From positions 558,001 through 622,000 of the forward strand of contig NZ_JAPDRH010000003.1 of assembly GCF_040706555.1 (NCBI RefSeq): a DNA stretch of 64,000 nt, written 5' to 3'. Under the pieces are notes generated by a model. The model saw nothing but the letters and a program-made list of their open reading frames with translations. It made no database searches and was not told the origin of the DNA. The position numbers were made by a program, and so were the translations under genes. Of the stretch, positions 63,705 to 64,000 are shown one piece after another. This stretch comes from Lentisalinibacter salinarum. Lineage in GTDB: Bacteria; Pseudomonadota; Gammaproteobacteria; Steroidobacterales; Woeseiaceae. Within the stretch, counting starts at the first letter, position 1; every line of letters begins with the position of its first letter.

Positions 63705-64000
63705 CCCCACCGGCTCGTGCGCAGCCACGACGTTCCTCGGCGAGGTGACGCCAAATTGCGACACCTCTCCGCTTCCTGTTAATCGTTCCATATCAATACC
63801 TTGAGATCGGGCTCGTCGGCCACCCAGGTCCGGTTGCCGTCACGCTGGACACGAGCCGCAGCCGTCTCCTACAGTCCGCGCCATCGACCGGCTGCGGAAC
63901 CAGAGGGGCTTTTCCGTCGCATGCCTTGCGCGGGCCACAGCAGCCGGCTCCCTTTTTCCCCGGGCCCGCGGCAGACAGCATCCGACGGTCGCATCAACAG

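Noticed and set aside
63793..63981. 62-codon minus-strand ORF at the window end
   Set aside because: Short, Gly/Pro/Arg-rich, no start signal; treated as non-coding or unresolved.

Overview
The window is high-GC chromosomal DNA of a gammaproteobacterium. The evidence is a compressed version of the Pseudomonas-type block ispB / rplU-rpmA-obgE / rpsT / murJ-ribF-lspA / pilE-pilY1, a type IV pilus, octaprenyl-diphosphate synthase (ubiquinone side chain) and an inner-membrane RND pump. No genus can be named from the sequence alone. Codon use is strongly GC3-biased everywhere except 20.0-46.3 kb, where base composition falls visibly and intergenic spaces widen.

Layout. (1) 1-3.2 kb: 3' part of pilY1 and pilE. 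(2) 3.2-10.2 kb: housekeeping block lspA-ribF-murJ (minus), rpsT (plus), obgE and rplU-rpmA (minus), ispB (plus), with recognisable promoters and shared terminators; ileS is missing from its usual place between ribF and lspA. (3) 10.2-19.8 kb: co-directional RND adaptor, RND permease, P-type cation ATPase and a three-domain acyl ligase-carrier-acyltransferase. (4) 19,965-20,041: tRNA-Pro(CGG). (5) 19,997-46,265: a 26.3 kb integrative island bounded by a 45-bp direct repeat of the tRNA 3' part. (6) 46.3-49.7 kb: HAD phosphatase, LysR regulator, and divergent doxX plus YgiD-type dioxygenase. (7) 49.7-63.7 kb: a complete glycogen operon (malQ-glgC-glgA-glgB-glgP-glgX) running into an Old-Yellow-Enzyme oxidoreductase and a WS/DGAT wax ester/triacylglycerol synthase.

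The island is the accessory part. It has an intact tyrosine integrase at its right end, with apparent arm-type integrase sites near both att sites, and a decayed integrase of a different family with an excisionase-like HTH at its left end. Its cargo looks like biological-conflict genes: an ApeA-like HEPN protein, two proteins with an ADP-ribosyltransferase-like motif pattern around a second HEPN-like gene, a TumE/TumA toxin-antitoxin pair, and a SIR2-TPR protein. The centrepiece (30.5-41.8 kb) is a divergent cluster in which nearly every gene is a protease or a protease partner. The minus strand encodes a membrane trypsin, a lipoprotein, a subtilase and a free-standing copy of that subtilase's prodomain. 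The plus strand encodes a second subtilase, an HExxH metallopeptidase, a ComEC-like metallo-beta-lactamase-fold protein, a secreted eight-cysteine peptide and a membrane protein. I do not recognise this combination as a named system, and it is my best candidate for something undescribed.

The sequence contains an assembly-suspect spot (A9-G10 run plus an N at 26,590-26,623). Functions are assigned by motif reading only; no database search was run.
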